A DNA stretch of 64,000 nt from an uncultured Sphingobacteriaceae bacterium (GCA_946480915.1 CAMLLO010000012.1:1-64000); one strand, 5' to 3'; counted from the stretch's first letter, positions 1 to 10,168 are shown. Numbers and translations: made by a program. Notes: a model not told the origin generated them from the letters alone.

Positions 1-2477
1 CTACTTTATACTGCTGTTTTTTAATCTTTTCTATTAAATCTTATGCTCAAAATTATAGTGGCATTAGCTTAATAAAAAATTCACTAGATACAATAACACA
101 AAAACTCCCTATTGAAAAACTTTACCTGCATACCGATCGCCCTTATTACTCTGCTAACGATACGCTTTGGTTTAAAGCATATTTATTTGAAGGTCCGTTT
201 TTAAATGGCTCATCTAAAAGCGGGATTCTTTACACTGATCTGTTGGATACAACTAATCAGGTAATAAAACGCTTCAAGTTCCCGGTTGAACAAGGGATGA
301 GTTGGGGTAATATTACACTTAAGGAAGGGGATTTTATTGGTGGTAAGTATATTTTAAGAGCATATACCCAATGGATGCTTAATTTCGGGAAAGATTATAT
401 TTTTGAAAAAGCAATCTATATATCGGGCCGGGGCGGGCTTGAGAATAAACACCAACCAAATAAAACTTTAAATCAAAAAGAGATTGATCTCCAATTCCTT
501 CCCGAAGGTGGAGAAATGGTTGCCGGTGCTCTAAATACTATAGCTTTTAAGGCTATTGGTAGCGATGGAAAGGGATTGGATGTAAGGGGTGACATAAGAG
601 ATGATGAAAATAATTTAATCTGTAGCTTTCAGTCTGAACATTATGGAATGGGACGGTTGAAGTTTGAACCTGAGGCAGGTAAAAAATATCACGCAGTACT
701 TCAATCACCGCTTGCGGGTACTGAAATTGCATTACCTATTGCAGCTGATAAGGGCATTATTCTGTCTGTGTCGGATCCTTATCAGGATTCGCTGATAGTT
801 AATTTAATAGCTTTGGGTAATATTGAAACCTCACAAGAGTCCTCATATTATCTCATTGGGCATTCGCGCGATGTAGTTTGCTATGCTGCAACTCTTAACT
901 TTAGGAATAGAAAAGAGATCATTTCTAAAGTATCTAAGGCTCGGTTTCCTACCGGTGTTGCCCATTTTTCATTATTCAGCTCATCTTACAAGCCGCTTAA
1001 TGAGCGTGCTGTTTATATCGACCATAAAGATGCATTAAAAGTTGACGTTCAAAATCAGGTGCACAGAGATAGTGTTTCTTTAGAATTGAGTGTTAAAGAT
1101 TTTAATAGTGCACCCCTCGAAAGCACTTTTTCCCTTTCGGTAACCTCCGACAGCTTGATTTCCGTACCAGATCTGCAATCTACTATTATCAGTCATGTTT
1201 TATTAGAGGCAGACATAAAGGGATATATTGAAAATCCTGCATATTATTTAACCGGCACTCCGGATGCGACTAAAGCATTGGATCTGTTGATGCTTACACA
1301 GGGCTGGACAGGACATAGTTGGAAAGACGTGCTTAATCCTGCAACTGAACCAAAGTTTAAGCCGGAAAAGGAATTTACAATAAGAGGCAAATCAATAAAT
1401 AATCTGACAGGCAAACCTCGGGCAAATACAATGGTAGTGCTTAGCAGTAAAAAACCATTACTTTATCTTGATACACTAACTGCTGCTGATGGGTCATTTT
1501 TGTTCAAGAATATCCCTCCGGTTGGGAACGAAGTATTTATGTTAGCTGCTAAAAATTCTAAGGGCAAAGATTCAAATGTGAGGATCGAGGTAGACGAGCA
1601 ACCAAGTAATTTGAATGTCTTCGGTAATGTTAAGCCAATAACCTTAAGCAATGCGAATATTGTTGGATTTACTGAGAAGAAAAAGGAGTTTCTAAAGAAG
1701 CAGGGTATTTACCGGGCTGATAGAATAAACGAGTTGAACGAGGTAGTTGTTTCTGGTAAAAAGATAGTCAGGGATTCAAAGAATAGAAATGGATCTGGGA
1801 AGGCTGATATCATTCTAAATGAAACTGATCTAAAACAGGCACCAGAAATGACTCTTTTGGATTTGTTTTTAAAGAATGTCAAAGGTTTTAGGTTGATCCG
1901 AGGTCCCGGAACGTATAGTTACGCAATTTATAATAAACCTTTAAAGTTGGTATTTGATGGAACAGACCCATTCTACATCGAACAATCTCCGGAGACAAAT
2001 TTCCTGGAGGACTTTAAAGCCAAAAATGTGAAAGGTATTGAAATTATGACTTCAATAGGTAATGTGCAAGCCTATCAGAATTATTTTAGTCCTGAATCTG
2101 CCATGGCAAACATGGCATCCACAGGCGGCACCAGAGGAATGGCTCGATTAGGAGACACCGTTTATGCCGAGATAACGACTTATGCTGAGGTAAGTTCAAT
2201 AATAAGGCAACGTACCGGAATGCAGATGATACGCGTTGTCCCTTTTTCTACAGCACGTAAATTTTATAATCCTAAATACATCGTTGAAAAAGATAAATCC
2301 TACCAGGAATTTAAACCGCTGGTTTTTTGGGAGCCGTCAATACTTACCGGTACAGATGGCAAAGCAAAAATTAATTTTTATCACAAAAATAAACCTGGAA
2401 ATTATACTTTAATTTTAGAGGGAAGTGATATGAATGGTAATGTAGGTTACACGAGACAAATCTTTACTATAAACTAG
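1..2477 (+). CDS. MG2/alpha-2-macroglobulin-like protein with TonB-plug-like domain, 5'-truncated
   Basis: The reading frame is open from base 3 at the window edge to the TAG at 2475, so the gene starts upstream and about 824 codons are visible. The first visible residues look like the end of a signal peptide (FLIFSIKSYAQ), followed by the EKLYLHTDRPYYSANDTLWF stretch typical of Bacteroidota proteins with an N-terminal macroglobulin-type (MG2) beta domain. The middle (near 1390-1600) holds a carboxypeptidase-regulatory-like beta repeat. Near 1735 comes LNEVVVSGKK, the sequence that introduces a TonB-receptor plug-like segment. The protein is probably exported and attached to the outer membrane. 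Its substrate cannot be read from sequence. A TTG at 243 is an internal codon, not the start. The family is recognised from architecture; the function is unknown. Confidence 0.8.
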   Translation, partial: TLYCCFLIFSIKSYAQNYSGISLIKNSLDTITQKLPIEKLYLHTDRPYYSANDTLWFKAYLFEGPFLNGSSKSGILYTDLLDTTNQVIKRFKFPVEQGMSWGNITLKEGDFIGGKYILRAYTQWMLNFGKDYIFEKAIYISGRGGLENKHQPNKTLNQKEIDLQFLPEGGEMVAGALNTIAFKAIGSDGKGLDVRGDIRDDENNLICSFQSEHYGMGRLKFEPEAGKKYHAVLQSPLAGTEIALPIAADKGIILSVSDPYQDSLIVNLIALGNIETSQESSYYLIGHSRDVVCYAATLNFRNRKEIISKVSKARFPTGVAHFSLFSSSYKPLNERAVYIDHKDALKVDVQNQVHRDSVSLELSVKDFNSAPLESTFSLSVTSDSLISVPDLQSTIISHVLLEADIKGYIENPAYYLTGTPDATKALDLLMLTQGWTGHSWKDVLNPATEPKFKPEKEFTIRGKSINNLTGKPRANTMVVLSSKKPLLYLDTLTAADGSFLFKNIPPVGNEVFMLAAKNSKGKDSNVRIEVDEQPSNLNVFGNVKPITLSNANIVGFTEKKKEFLKKQGIYRADRINELNEVVVSGKKIVRDSKNRNGSGKADIILNETDLKQAPEMTLLDLFLKNVKGFRLIRGPGTYSYAIYNKPLKLVFDGTDPFYIEQSPETNFLEDFKAKNVKGIEIMTSIGNVQAYQNYFSPESAMANMASTGGTRGMARLGDTVYAEITTYAEVSSIIRQRTGMQMIRVVPFSTARKFYNPKYIVEKDKSYQEFKPLVFWEPSILTGTDGKAKINFYHKNKPGNYTLILEGSDMNGNVGYTRQIFTIN

Positions 2478-2805
2478 TTATCTAAATATCTGCAGAGAAA
2501 AGGTTCAAAATATGTTAATGCAATCCCCTATATAAAGAGAGTAGCTATCTGGCCTATCACCGTTCATGAGGTAAAAAAGAAAGATAGACAATTAAGAGGC
2601 TTCTAAAAATTGATTTAGTCCAGCCTAAAAAGGTATTGGTGTCACCCAGAACCTATTATGTTCATGTCGAAAATCAGGGAAATACCCATGGAGAACCGAA
2701 ATAAATAATTAATTTAACGGGAAGCAAAATAAGTGTAAATGTGAGTGGTAATTTCGTTATATTTATAACACTTTCAAAGCAAATAACCATTATAAAGTTT
2801 ATCGA
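2478..2805. other. Intergenic stretch without a convincing gene
   Basis: All six frames are broken by stops. Short open pieces on the plus strand (for example around 2611-2700) look protein-like in composition but have no start and no family I recognise. The region must contain the promoter of the sigma-factor gene; no clear -33/-7 pair was found. Confidence 0.5.
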
Positions 2806-3396
2806 GTGCTTTCAAGTAAACAAATATCTGCGGACGATCAATCTCTATGGAACGATTTTAGAGACGGGAGTTCTGTTGCTTATACTGCCTTGATTACAAA
2901 ATATTCAAATGTTCTCTTCTGTTATGGAATCCGGTTTATACAGGATAGAGATTTTGTTAAGGATTGTATTCAGGATATTTTTTTGGAGCTATGGAACCGG
3001 AGGGAAAATATCAACTCTACGGCTTCGGTAAAGTCTTATTTATTCAAATCATTACGACTTCGGATATTCAGAGAAAAAAGCAAATGGACCACGAACCAAA
3101 GTCTCAATGAGGATTATTGTTTTGAGATAGAGTTTAATATAGAATCGAAGCTTATCGAAGATCAGACGGCTGAAGAAATGCGTTCAAGGATTTCCTTAAC
3201 ATTAAATAAACTTCCTAAAAGGCAAAAGGAAATCTTGTATCTACGCTTTTACGAGGGCTTTAATCATGATAAAATTTCCCAGGTAATGGGATTATCTAAG
3301 CAATCTGCTTATAATTTATTGCACGAATCTATAATTCATTTAAAGGAAGCATGGTTTCAACAAACAGTTCTTCTTTTTTTACTCCTTTTCGCTTAG
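2806..3396 (+). CDS. ECF-type RNA polymerase sigma factor (FecI-like)
   Basis: A 196-residue sigma-70 family protein of the ECF group, with region 2 at about residues 24-90 (core-binding and -10 recognition helices, ending in the SYLFKSLRLRIFREK helix) and region 4 at about 132-180 (LPKRQKEILYLRFYEGF, then the helix-turn-helix MGLSKQSAYNLLHESI). Length fits ECF factors. The start is a GTG: the frame upstream reaches a stop at 2749 without an ATG. It lies ahead of a fecR gene and an STN-bearing SusC gene, the classic order of a Bacteroidota trans-envelope relay in which ligand on the SusC protein releases the sigma factor from FecR. It is the only sigma gene for two SusCD copies in this window. 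It probably drives susCD transcription; that is inference from order. Confidence 0.9.
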   Translation: MLSSKQISADDQSLWNDFRDGSSVAYTALITKYSNVLFCYGIRFIQDRDFVKDCIQDIFLELWNRRENINSTASVKSYLFKSLRLRIFREKSKWTTNQSLNEDYCFEIEFNIESKLIEDQTAEEMRSRISLTLNKLPKRQKEILYLRFYEGFNHDKISQVMGLSKQSAYNLLHESIIHLKEAWFQQTVLLFLLLFA

Positions 3397-3730
3397 ATAT
3401 AGCCTTTTCTTTTCATAGTCACATTGTAGCTGAGAGTATTAAACTAAATATGGCTCGATCTAAATGCGTTTTGAAGTAATTGTGGGGCCATATTCTTTTG
3501 CTCGGCCCTCTGTGTACTTGTCAGGGATTTAAAGATCAATTTAACTACCATGTTATTGCAACATAGCACAAGCTGAATCGAGAGCGTTGCAACTATTTTC
3601 CTGTAAATCACCTATGTTACCATCATTGTCTTCTGTCTGGATGTTTTTTGTGTGAAATTAATTCACTGTTTTACAACTAGTTGAGAAATATTTTAAATTT
3701 AGACCAGTAGATTTTTGGGTTTTTGGAATA
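3397..3730. other. Sigma factor to fecR intergenic region
   Basis: No gene is supported. It contains a short GC-rich inverted repeat (GGGCC near 3485 with GGCCC near 3504), possibly a weak terminator behind the sigma gene. Its last 100 bases resemble the sequence before the second, truncated fecR copy (10590-10690), for example the shared CCAGTAGATTTTT, so this leader was part of the duplicated unit. Confidence 0.5.
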
Positions 3731-4870
3731 ATGCTTTTAATTAACCCAATAAACTTAGCTTTGAAAAATTATTCCGACTATGATCTGGTTGATTTTCTAT
3801 CAGACGATTCGTTTGTAGAATGGGCAACCGGTAAATCTTTAGAGAACCAAAACTTCTGGACTTTGTGGCCCGGGCAATATCCTCATAAAGCCGAGGTGTA
3901 TTATCAGTCACTTGAAATAGTATCTAATTTAAAAATCGAGCCGATATCTGGTTTGACGGATTGGGAGCTTTCACAATTACTTACTCAAATAAGCAACAAA
4001 ACCATTTATGCGGGTGGTCCTGATCGTAAAATAAACTGGTACCAGCAAAGATGGTTAAGAGTCGCTGCAAGTATTTTATTGATTTCGACAATAGGTTTCT
4101 GGACTTATTTCAGGGTAAATGCCACAAAAGAAGAAGCTTTTAGTAAAATTCCAATCAAAGATCATGAAGTTGTTTTGACTGAGCCTGGTGTTATTCGTTT
4201 ACCCGACAATAGTATGGTAATATTGAAGCCTCGAAGCAAGTTAACTTATTCTTCAGCGTTCAAAAAAGAAACGAGGGATGTGTATTTAGAAGGAGAAGCT
4301 TTTTTTGAAGTTTCTAAGGACGAGAATAAACCATTTATCGTTCATGCTGATGAACTTATTACAAAGGTATTAGGAACTAGCTTTTCTGTCAGGGCGTATA
4401 AAAAAGACAAAGAGTATCAAGTGACTGTCAATACCGGGAAGGTTTCTGTTTTTACCAAACACGATACTTCTGGTTATTCAATTAATTCAGGCTCTTTAAC
4501 AAGTATTGGAAAAGGTATTCTGGTTAAACCTAATCAGCAAGCTACTTTTTATAGAAAACAAACTAAACTGGTTAAAACTAAGTTAGATCGGCCAACTGCT
4601 CTTTCAGCCGAACTTGCAGATGGTTCATTGAATTTCCAGGAGACACCATTTTCAGAGGTTGTAAAAGTTCTTAATCAGGCTTATGCAATCAATATATCTT
4701 ACGACAAAAATTTAATGGCCAATTGCCCCTTAACTGCGTCACTCTCTAGCCAGCATTTGTACGAAAAGCTTGACCTGATCTGCCAGGCTCTTGAAGCTCA
4801 TTATGAAATTATTAACGGGGTTATTGTGATTAAGGGCAATGGAGGATGTAATAAACAAATTGTAAACTAA
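3731..4870 (+). CDS. FecR-family anti-sigma factor
   Basis: This 379-residue protein has the full FecR layout. A cytoplasmic anti-sigma domain occupies about residues 8-100. One transmembrane helix follows (WLRVAASILLISTIGFWTYF, about 109-128). The periplasmic FecR domain lies at about 140-245, with the family-typical RLPDNSMVILKPRSKLTY and DVYLEGEAFFEVSKD. A DUF4974-type C-terminal domain sits at about 300-375 (LNFQETPFSEVVKVLNQAY). In this family the periplasmic part contacts the STN domain of a TonB receptor and the cytoplasmic part holds the ECF sigma factor. It sits directly upstream of susC1, consistent with that pairing. A shortened paralogue lies at 10601. Confidence 0.93.
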   Translation: MLLINPINLALKNYSDYDLVDFLSDDSFVEWATGKSLENQNFWTLWPGQYPHKAEVYYQSLEIVSNLKIEPISGLTDWELSQLLTQISNKTIYAGGPDRKINWYQQRWLRVAASILLISTIGFWTYFRVNATKEEAFSKIPIKDHEVVLTEPGVIRLPDNSMVILKPRSKLTYSSAFKKETRDVYLEGEAFFEVSKDENKPFIVHADELITKVLGTSFSVRAYKKDKEYQVTVNTGKVSVFTKHDTSGYSINSGSLTSIGKGILVKPNQQATFYRKQTKLVKTKLDRPTALSAELADGSLNFQETPFSEVVKVLNQAYAINISYDKNLMANCPLTASLSSQHLYEKLDLICQALEAHYEIINGVIVIKGNGGCNKQIVN

Positions 4871-4906
4871 ACCACTAATTATGATAGGAAGCTAACTTAA
4901 AAAAAA

Positions 4907-4930
4907 CCGGTAGTGTTGACGCACTACCGG
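4907..4930 (+). promoter_or_regulatory. Leader hairpin upstream of susC1
   Basis: A perfect 9-bp inverted repeat, CCGGTAGTG (4907-4915) and CACTACCGG (4922-4930), sits between fecR and susC1. It is preceded by an A-run but not followed by a T-run, so on the plus strand it is not a classical terminator. A degraded version occurs at the same place before susC2 (11102-11126), as does the downstream block AAGCGATTATAAATGG (4960-4975 and 11150-11165). The conserved leader probably carries the susC promoter or an mRNA structure. Confidence 0.5.
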
Positions 4931-5019
4931 GTAAATTCTCCCATTTATTAACCAATTGCAAGCGATTATAAATGGACTTTTCGAATTAAATGATCAATTC
5001 ACTTAACCAATCCTAAATT

Positions 5020-8000
5020 ATGAAAAAAAAGCCTATACAGGTAGTAATTATGCAAATTACCTTTCAACTTGCTATAATCCTTTCTTTAGCGGGAAGTGCT
5101 ATTGCTAAGGAAAGCAAAGCGCAGGGAGCACTAAATACGAATGTAACTTTAAATGCAGAGTCAGAAAAGTTTTATAAAGTGTTAAGTTCTCTTGAAAAAC
5201 AAACAGATATTAAATTTATCTATAGCTCCGCTATTATTAATTCGGACAGGAAAGTATCTTTTTCTGTCGATAACAAACCTTTAGGGGAGGTTCTGAACGA
5301 GCTTTTGCCGACCTTACAGTTGACTTATCATGTGGCTGGAGATGTGGTGCTTATTAAAAGGTACCAGCAAGAGGAAGTCATTTTTTCTCTGGTAAAAATT
5401 ACAGGGAAAATTACTGATGAACGGGGAGATCCCTTAGTGGGCGTGAGCATCCAAATAAAAGGCACTTCTGTGGGAACTGTGACCGACATCAACGGACTGT
5501 ATTCTATTTCTGCAGAGGAAGGAAGCTCTCTTATTTTTAGTTATATAGGCTTTGAAAGTCAGACATTACCGGCTCACGAAGGCACGCTTAACGTGATGAT
5601 GAAGGCTGCGGGCACACAACTAAATGAGGTGGTAGTGGTCGGTTACGGAACCCAAAAACGTTCAGACATTACAGGCTCCGTAGCTTCTGTATCAAAAGAA
5701 CGTTTATCAAAATTACCGGTTAACAACGTTATGCAGGCTATTCAAGGTGCAGTATCGAATGTAACCGTTAATCAGGCATCGTCAATACCTGGTGATGCGC
5801 CTTCGGTTCAGGTACGTGGCAGAAACTCTATCACTGCTTCTTCTGACCCTTATATAGTTGTAGATGGTATCCCATTGTCAAAAACAGACGGATCAATCAA
5901 TGATATCAATCCAAATGATATCGAATCCGTTGAGATCCTGAAAGATCCATCAGCGGTCGCAATTTATGGTGTGAACGGATCAAACGGGGTTATTCTTATT
6001 ACTACTAAGCGTGGTACAACAGGTAAGCCGACTATCCGCTATAGCACATATGCCGGGGTAGAAAACGCTACAGATGTATTAGAAGGTGTGTCGTCTGAAG
6101 AGATGATTGCAAGGTATAAAGAGTATGCGAGGATTAACTCGCTTCCCCTGTTTAACGGAGGCCCAGTAAGAAATGAATACGAATTGGAAAACTATCAGAA
6201 CGGAGTTTCAATAGACTGGCTCGATGCCGTAATGCAGACAGGTGTTAATCAAAATCACAACTTAAGTGTGAATGGCGGTAATGAGTTTGCTAAATATTAT
6301 GTATCAGGTGATTATATGTCCCAAAAAGGTGTGGTAATGGGATATGATTACAAACGATACTCCTTTCGTCTAAATACCGATATTAAACCTACAAAGTACA
6401 TTACCGTAGGGACCTCTTCGTTTCTTGTGTCGCATAACCGCGATGGTGGCCGTGCGCACCTTTTGAACGCGATGGCAATGACTCCATTTGCGAGAATGTA
6501 TGAGGCTGACGGGTCGCTTACACAATACCCTATGAAGGGAGAGCAATTATGGCCCAATCCTTTGCTACCCACTACCCTGGATCCGGAAAGACGCTCATTT
6601 AATATGACCTTAAATGGTTACGGAGAGCTGAATTTCGGCGAACTTGTAAAACCTCTTAACGGATTAAAATACAGATTCAATGGCGGATACAGCTATGTTC
6701 CCGGCCGTATTAATGAATATGAAGGGAAAACTGTATTTAATGCGGCAGGATTAGGAAGATTAACCAACACCGAATCGCAAAGTTATACCCTGGAAAATAT
6801 CCTAACTTATAACAAAGATATTGGCAAACATCATTTCGATTTTACGGGCTTATATGCTGCGAAACAAAAGTATTTCCAACGTGTAATAAGTACAGGTCAG
6901 TCATTCCCGAATGATGATCTTGGATGGGGAAATCTTTCAGGGGCTACTACTCAGACAGTATCATCTTTTGCCGACAAATATAACACGACCTCGCAAATGG
7001 GTCGCATAAACTACGGCTTTGACAGTAGGTATATGTTAACACTTACTATGCGCAGAGACGGATCTTCAGTATTTGGTGCTAATAATAAATATGGCACATT
7101 TCCTGCAGCAGCAGTTGCCTGGAATATTCACAATGAATCATTTATGAAGCCATTAAGCGAGGTTGTAAACAATCTTAAACTCCGCGTTTCTTATGGTTTA
7201 TCCGGAAACGAAGCGATCGGAATATATGGATCATTAGCACTGTTGAATACGACCGGTCTGGCTATGGGTGGACAGTCCAGAACGGCGCTTGATACACGCG
7301 ATGAAATGGGAAATGGAAACCTTCAATGGGAAAAAGCGAAAAGCTTTAATACAGGTCTTGACTTTGGGTTTTTGAACAACCGGATAAGCGGATCACTCGA
7401 TGTTTATAAAACCAGAACCCATGATTTATTGCTTTACCAAAGTTTACCTCGTTTAACAGGTTATAACAGAGTTTATTCCAACCTTGGTGAACTGTCTAAC
7501 ACAGGTCTTGATATAACTTTAAATACGCGGAACATTGTCAAGACAGATTTCACATGGTCAAGCGTAATCGTATTTGCAACAAATAAAAACAAGATCCTTA
7601 ACCTTTACGGTGACGGGCTGGACGACTTGGGCAACCGTTGGTTTTTAGGTCAACCTGTAGGTGTTATTTACGATTATACCAACTTAGGTATATGGCAGCA
7701 GGATGAAATTACTGCAGGTTTACATACAAAATGGGATGCGAATGCAAAAGCCGGAGATGTGAAGTTAGCCGATCTTAATAGTGATGGTAAAATAAACAAC
7801 GACGACAGAACCATTTTGGGTCAAACTTCACCAAAATGGACAGGTGGTCTAACCAATACATTAACTTATAAAGATTTCTCACTGAATATTTTCATAAACA
7901 CCGTTCAAGGCGCTTTACGTAATAATTCGCAGCTCAATGCGGCTTCAGACGAGATGGGACGCCGAAACTCACCAGCAATTATCGGTTATTGGACTCCAGA

Positions 8001-8307
8001 GAATAAAAGCAATGAATGGCGTTCCTTGCATAATCAATCCAATAGATATGGCTACGCCTTCCCTAAAGACGCAAGTTTCACCCGTCTGAAAGACGTAACC
8101 TTAAGTTATAGTTTACCTAAGTCGCTTATGGGTAAAATTGGTATTGTCGGCTTGCAAGTGTATGCCAGCGGCCGTAACCTGTATACCTGGACAGACTGGA
8201 TTGGATGGGATCCGGAAGCCCGTGATATTACACGGGGATCTGATAACGCCGATCTTAACTATCCAATGGTAAGAAGCTTTGTCATGGGTGTTAATGTAAA
8301 CTTTTAA
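5020..8307 (+). CDS. SusC/RagA-family TonB-linked outer membrane protein with STN signalling domain (copy 1)
   Basis: A 1095-residue outer-membrane transporter. After a signal peptide (cleavage near SAIAKESKAQG) comes an STN domain (about residues 40-115), the element that contacts FecR in regulated TonB receptors. Then follow a carboxypeptidase-regulatory-like domain (ITGKITDERGDPLVGVSIQI, about 127-205), the SusC signature LNEVVVVGYGTQKRSDITGS (about 202-221), the plug domain, and a long beta-barrel ending in an aromatic-rich strand (MGVNVNF). With SusD1 encoded 18 bases downstream it should form a lidded importer for a glycan or other large nutrient, powered by TonB. No degradative enzyme gene lies nearby, so the substrate is unknown. 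It is about 60% alike by eye to SusC2 at 11212. Confidence 0.95.
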   Translation: MKKKPIQVVIMQITFQLAIILSLAGSAIAKESKAQGALNTNVTLNAESEKFYKVLSSLEKQTDIKFIYSSAIINSDRKVSFSVDNKPLGEVLNELLPTLQLTYHVAGDVVLIKRYQQEEVIFSLVKITGKITDERGDPLVGVSIQIKGTSVGTVTDINGLYSISAEEGSSLIFSYIGFESQTLPAHEGTLNVMMKAAGTQLNEVVVVGYGTQKRSDITGSVASVSKERLSKLPVNNVMQAIQGAVSNVTVNQASSIPGDAPSVQVRGRNSITASSDPYIVVDGIPLSKTDGSINDINPNDIESVEILKDPSAVAIYGVNGSNGVILITTKRGTTGKPTIRYSTYAGVENATDVLEGVSSEEMIARYKEYARINSLPLFNGGPVRNEYELENYQNGVSIDWLDAVMQTGVNQNHNLSVNGGNEFAKYYVSGDYMSQKGVVMGYDYKRYSFRLNTDIKPTKYITVGTSSFLVSHNRDGGRAHLLNAMAMTPFARMYEADGSLTQYPMKGEQLWPNPLLPTTLDPERRSFNMTLNGYGELNFGELVKPLNGLKYRFNGGYSYVPGRINEYEGKTVFNAAGLGRLTNTESQSYTLENILTYNKDIGKHHFDFTGLYAAKQKYFQRVISTGQSFPNDDLGWGNLSGATTQTVSSFADKYNTTSQMGRINYGFDSRYMLTLTMRRDGSSVFGANNKYGTFPAAAVAWNIHNESFMKPLSEVVNNLKLRVSYGLSGNEAIGIYGSLALLNTTGLAMGGQSRTALDTRDEMGNGNLQWEKAKSFNTGLDFGFLNNRISGSLDVYKTRTHDLLLYQSLPRLTGYNRVYSNLGELSNTGLDITLNTRNIVKTDFTWSSVIVFATNKNKILNLYGDGLDDLGNRWFLGQPVGVIYDYTNLGIWQQDEITAGLHTKWDANAKAGDVKLADLNSDGKINNDDRTILGQTSPKWTGGLTNTLTYKDFSLNIFINTVQGALRNNSQLNAASDEMGRRNSPAIIGYWTPENKSNEWRSLHNQSNRYGYAFPKDASFTRLKDVTLSYSLPKSLMGKIGIVGLQVYASGRNLYTWTDWIGWDPEARDITRGSDNADLNYPMVRSFVMGVNVNF

Positions 8308-8325
8308 CAGACAAAATTATAAATC

Positions 8326-10035
8326 ATGAAATATAACAAATATATATACGCTATTCTCGCAGGCGCAGCTTTGATAGCGACGTCTTGCAAAAAAGACTTT
8401 TTGGAAGAAAAGCCTTACTCTAACTATAGCACAGCGGCCATCAGCAACTCTACTATTGAAGCGCAGCTAGTAGGCTTGCACCGCAATTATGCTGATCTCT
8501 GGGGTTGGAGTGACCAACAGGGCTTTACCTCAGCCTGGCAAATCGGTATGGATATTACCAGCGCGGGTGCAACTCAGGGTGTGGAGAATGGGTTCTATCA
8601 ATATGCTACTTTGAATTCGGAGAATGCTGCGGTGGGTTATTTATGGACAAGGTGTTATGACTTTATTAATAATGCTAATATTATTATTAAAGCAGCCGGC
8701 GACAACAACAAAGTGGCCAGCGCTGAGGCAAGATTTTTCCGAGCTTATGCTTACAATATCCTGGCGACTCTATGGGGTGATGTGCCCTTGTTGACAGAGC
8801 CAATTACGGTTCCAACTTTCAACCTCACTCGCCAAAAAGTTGCTGACATAGATGCTCTTATTGACGGGGATCTGACTTATGCTGTCGCTAACCTGCCTGA
8901 TGCTGGCAAGGCAGTAACTGAGAGTCGTATTAATAAGGATATCGCACGTCAATTAGCGGCTGAAGCCTACCTGCGCATTGGCATGCGGGATAATACTTAC
9001 TTTGCTAAATCGGAGCAAATGTCTACCGCTATTATCAGTAATACCAGATACAAGCTGATTGAAGCGAGGTACGGTAAATTTACAGGTGAAGGTGGTGATT
9101 ATTATCGTGACATGTTCCGTTTTGGTAATCAACGCTTTTCTCAGGGAAATACGGAGGCTATCTGGACATTTGAAATGGAATATAATCGCAATGTGCCCAA
9201 CGGAACAATTGCCAGTCCTCAGCAACGCCGTGTATGGCAGCCAGGGTATCATAATTGGGCTGAAATGGTAAATGCTGATTCTTTAGGCGGTCGTGGAAAC
9301 GGACGTCTTCGGTTAAGCAACTTTATGAAATACACTGTATGGCAGGGTCTGCAAGGCGATATCCGTAACAGTAACTACAATATCCGTCGTACTACCAATT
9401 ATAACAAGCCTGGAATTAATAAAGTAATCGGTATTACCGCAGACGGATTCCGCGCAGGAACAAATGATGTAGCGGTAACTACAAAAACCATAAAAACCGG
9501 TGATAAAGTTATCCCGTTCCGGGCCGACAGTTTGGTAACATGGTATCCCTATCCCACGAAATGGGGTGGATATGATCCTACAGATGATTTCGGTTTTGCT
9601 GTAGTTAAAGATTGGCCGGCAATGCGCTTGGGCGAAACATACCTTTTACGTGCCGAGGCTCGTTTCCGTCAGAACAATAATACGGGAGCCGCTGACGATA
9701 TCAACAAATTACGTGACAGAGCTTTTAAACAGGCACGAATCACTCAAAACAACCCTAATCTGGGAAAAGTAAGTGCGGCAGACATCAATATCGAGTTTAT
9801 TCTTGACGAACGGGCACGCGAACTTATTGCAGAGGAAAATCGTCGGATGACTCTTGTTCGTACTGGTAAACTTAAAGACCGGATCGCTAAGAATGGTGAT
9901 CCAGGTCCGGCAGATAAAATTACTACTGGCTTTCAGGATTTTAACGCATTGTTACCAATCCCATTGAATGAGATTCTTCTTAACAACAAAGGAGGACAAT
10001 CATCATTAGTTCAGAATCCGGGCTACAGTAAATAA
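8326..10035 (+). CDS. SusD/RagB-family nutrient-binding outer membrane lipoprotein (copy 1)
   Basis: A 569-residue lipoprotein: an N-terminal hydrophobic stretch ends in a lipobox (LIATSC, Cys near residue 21). The SusD helical TPR-like core follows, with ARFFRAYAYNILATLWGDVP near 130 and the C-terminal family block FILDERARELIAEENRRMTL near 505 and a QNPGYSK end. It is the surface lid of the SusC1 barrel and binds substrate at the cell surface. It begins 18 bases after susC1 and is certainly co-transcribed with it. It has a longer middle (about 375-400) than copy 2. Confidence 0.95.
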   Translation: MKYNKYIYAILAGAALIATSCKKDFLEEKPYSNYSTAAISNSTIEAQLVGLHRNYADLWGWSDQQGFTSAWQIGMDITSAGATQGVENGFYQYATLNSENAAVGYLWTRCYDFINNANIIIKAAGDNNKVASAEARFFRAYAYNILATLWGDVPLLTEPITVPTFNLTRQKVADIDALIDGDLTYAVANLPDAGKAVTESRINKDIARQLAAEAYLRIGMRDNTYFAKSEQMSTAIISNTRYKLIEARYGKFTGEGGDYYRDMFRFGNQRFSQGNTEAIWTFEMEYNRNVPNGTIASPQQRRVWQPGYHNWAEMVNADSLGGRGNGRLRLSNFMKYTVWQGLQGDIRNSNYNIRRTTNYNKPGINKVIGITADGFRAGTNDVAVTTKTIKTGDKVIPFRADSLVTWYPYPTKWGGYDPTDDFGFAVVKDWPAMRLGETYLLRAEARFRQNNNTGAADDINKLRDRAFKQARITQNNPNLGKVSAADINIEFILDERARELIAEENRRMTLVRTGKLKDRIAKNGDPGPADKITTGFQDFNALLPIPLNEILLNNKGGQSSLVQNPGYSK

Positions 10036-10080
10036 TTGAGTGAATTAAATTGTAAGTTCTTAGAGAAGACGCCGTCCCTC

Positions 10081-10140
10081 GAGAGAAATTCAATTGAACG
10101 AGGATGCAGAGTTAAACAAAATCCTGGTTAAAATGAATAA
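10081..10140 (+). pseudogene. Vestigial SusD C-terminal tail
   Basis: These bases match the last 20 or so codons of susD2 (about 16052-16109) but sit alone behind susD1. One frame gives REIQLNEDAEL, against REIQLNKDAVL in SusD2; after that the frame shifts by one base into the QNPG equivalent. Matching bases continue past the stop into the GGTTAATAAAA before the terminator. This is a relic of a third susD copy or of a recombination event in the duplicated locus. Confidence 0.75.
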
Positions 10141-10168
10141 TAGTTCCCTCCATATAATTGGTTAATAA

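Noticed and set aside
2611..2750. Possible gene fragment in the gap before the sigma factor
   Set aside because: A few protein-like residues (SPRTYYVHVENQGNTHGEPK) appear, but there is no start, the frame stops at once, and no family is recognised.
3555..3650. Short minus-strand frame ending NSCNALDSACAMLQ
   Set aside because: Looks slightly like the C-terminus of a small cysteine-containing Bacteroidota protein, but it has no start codon and is cut by a stop about 30 codons upstream.
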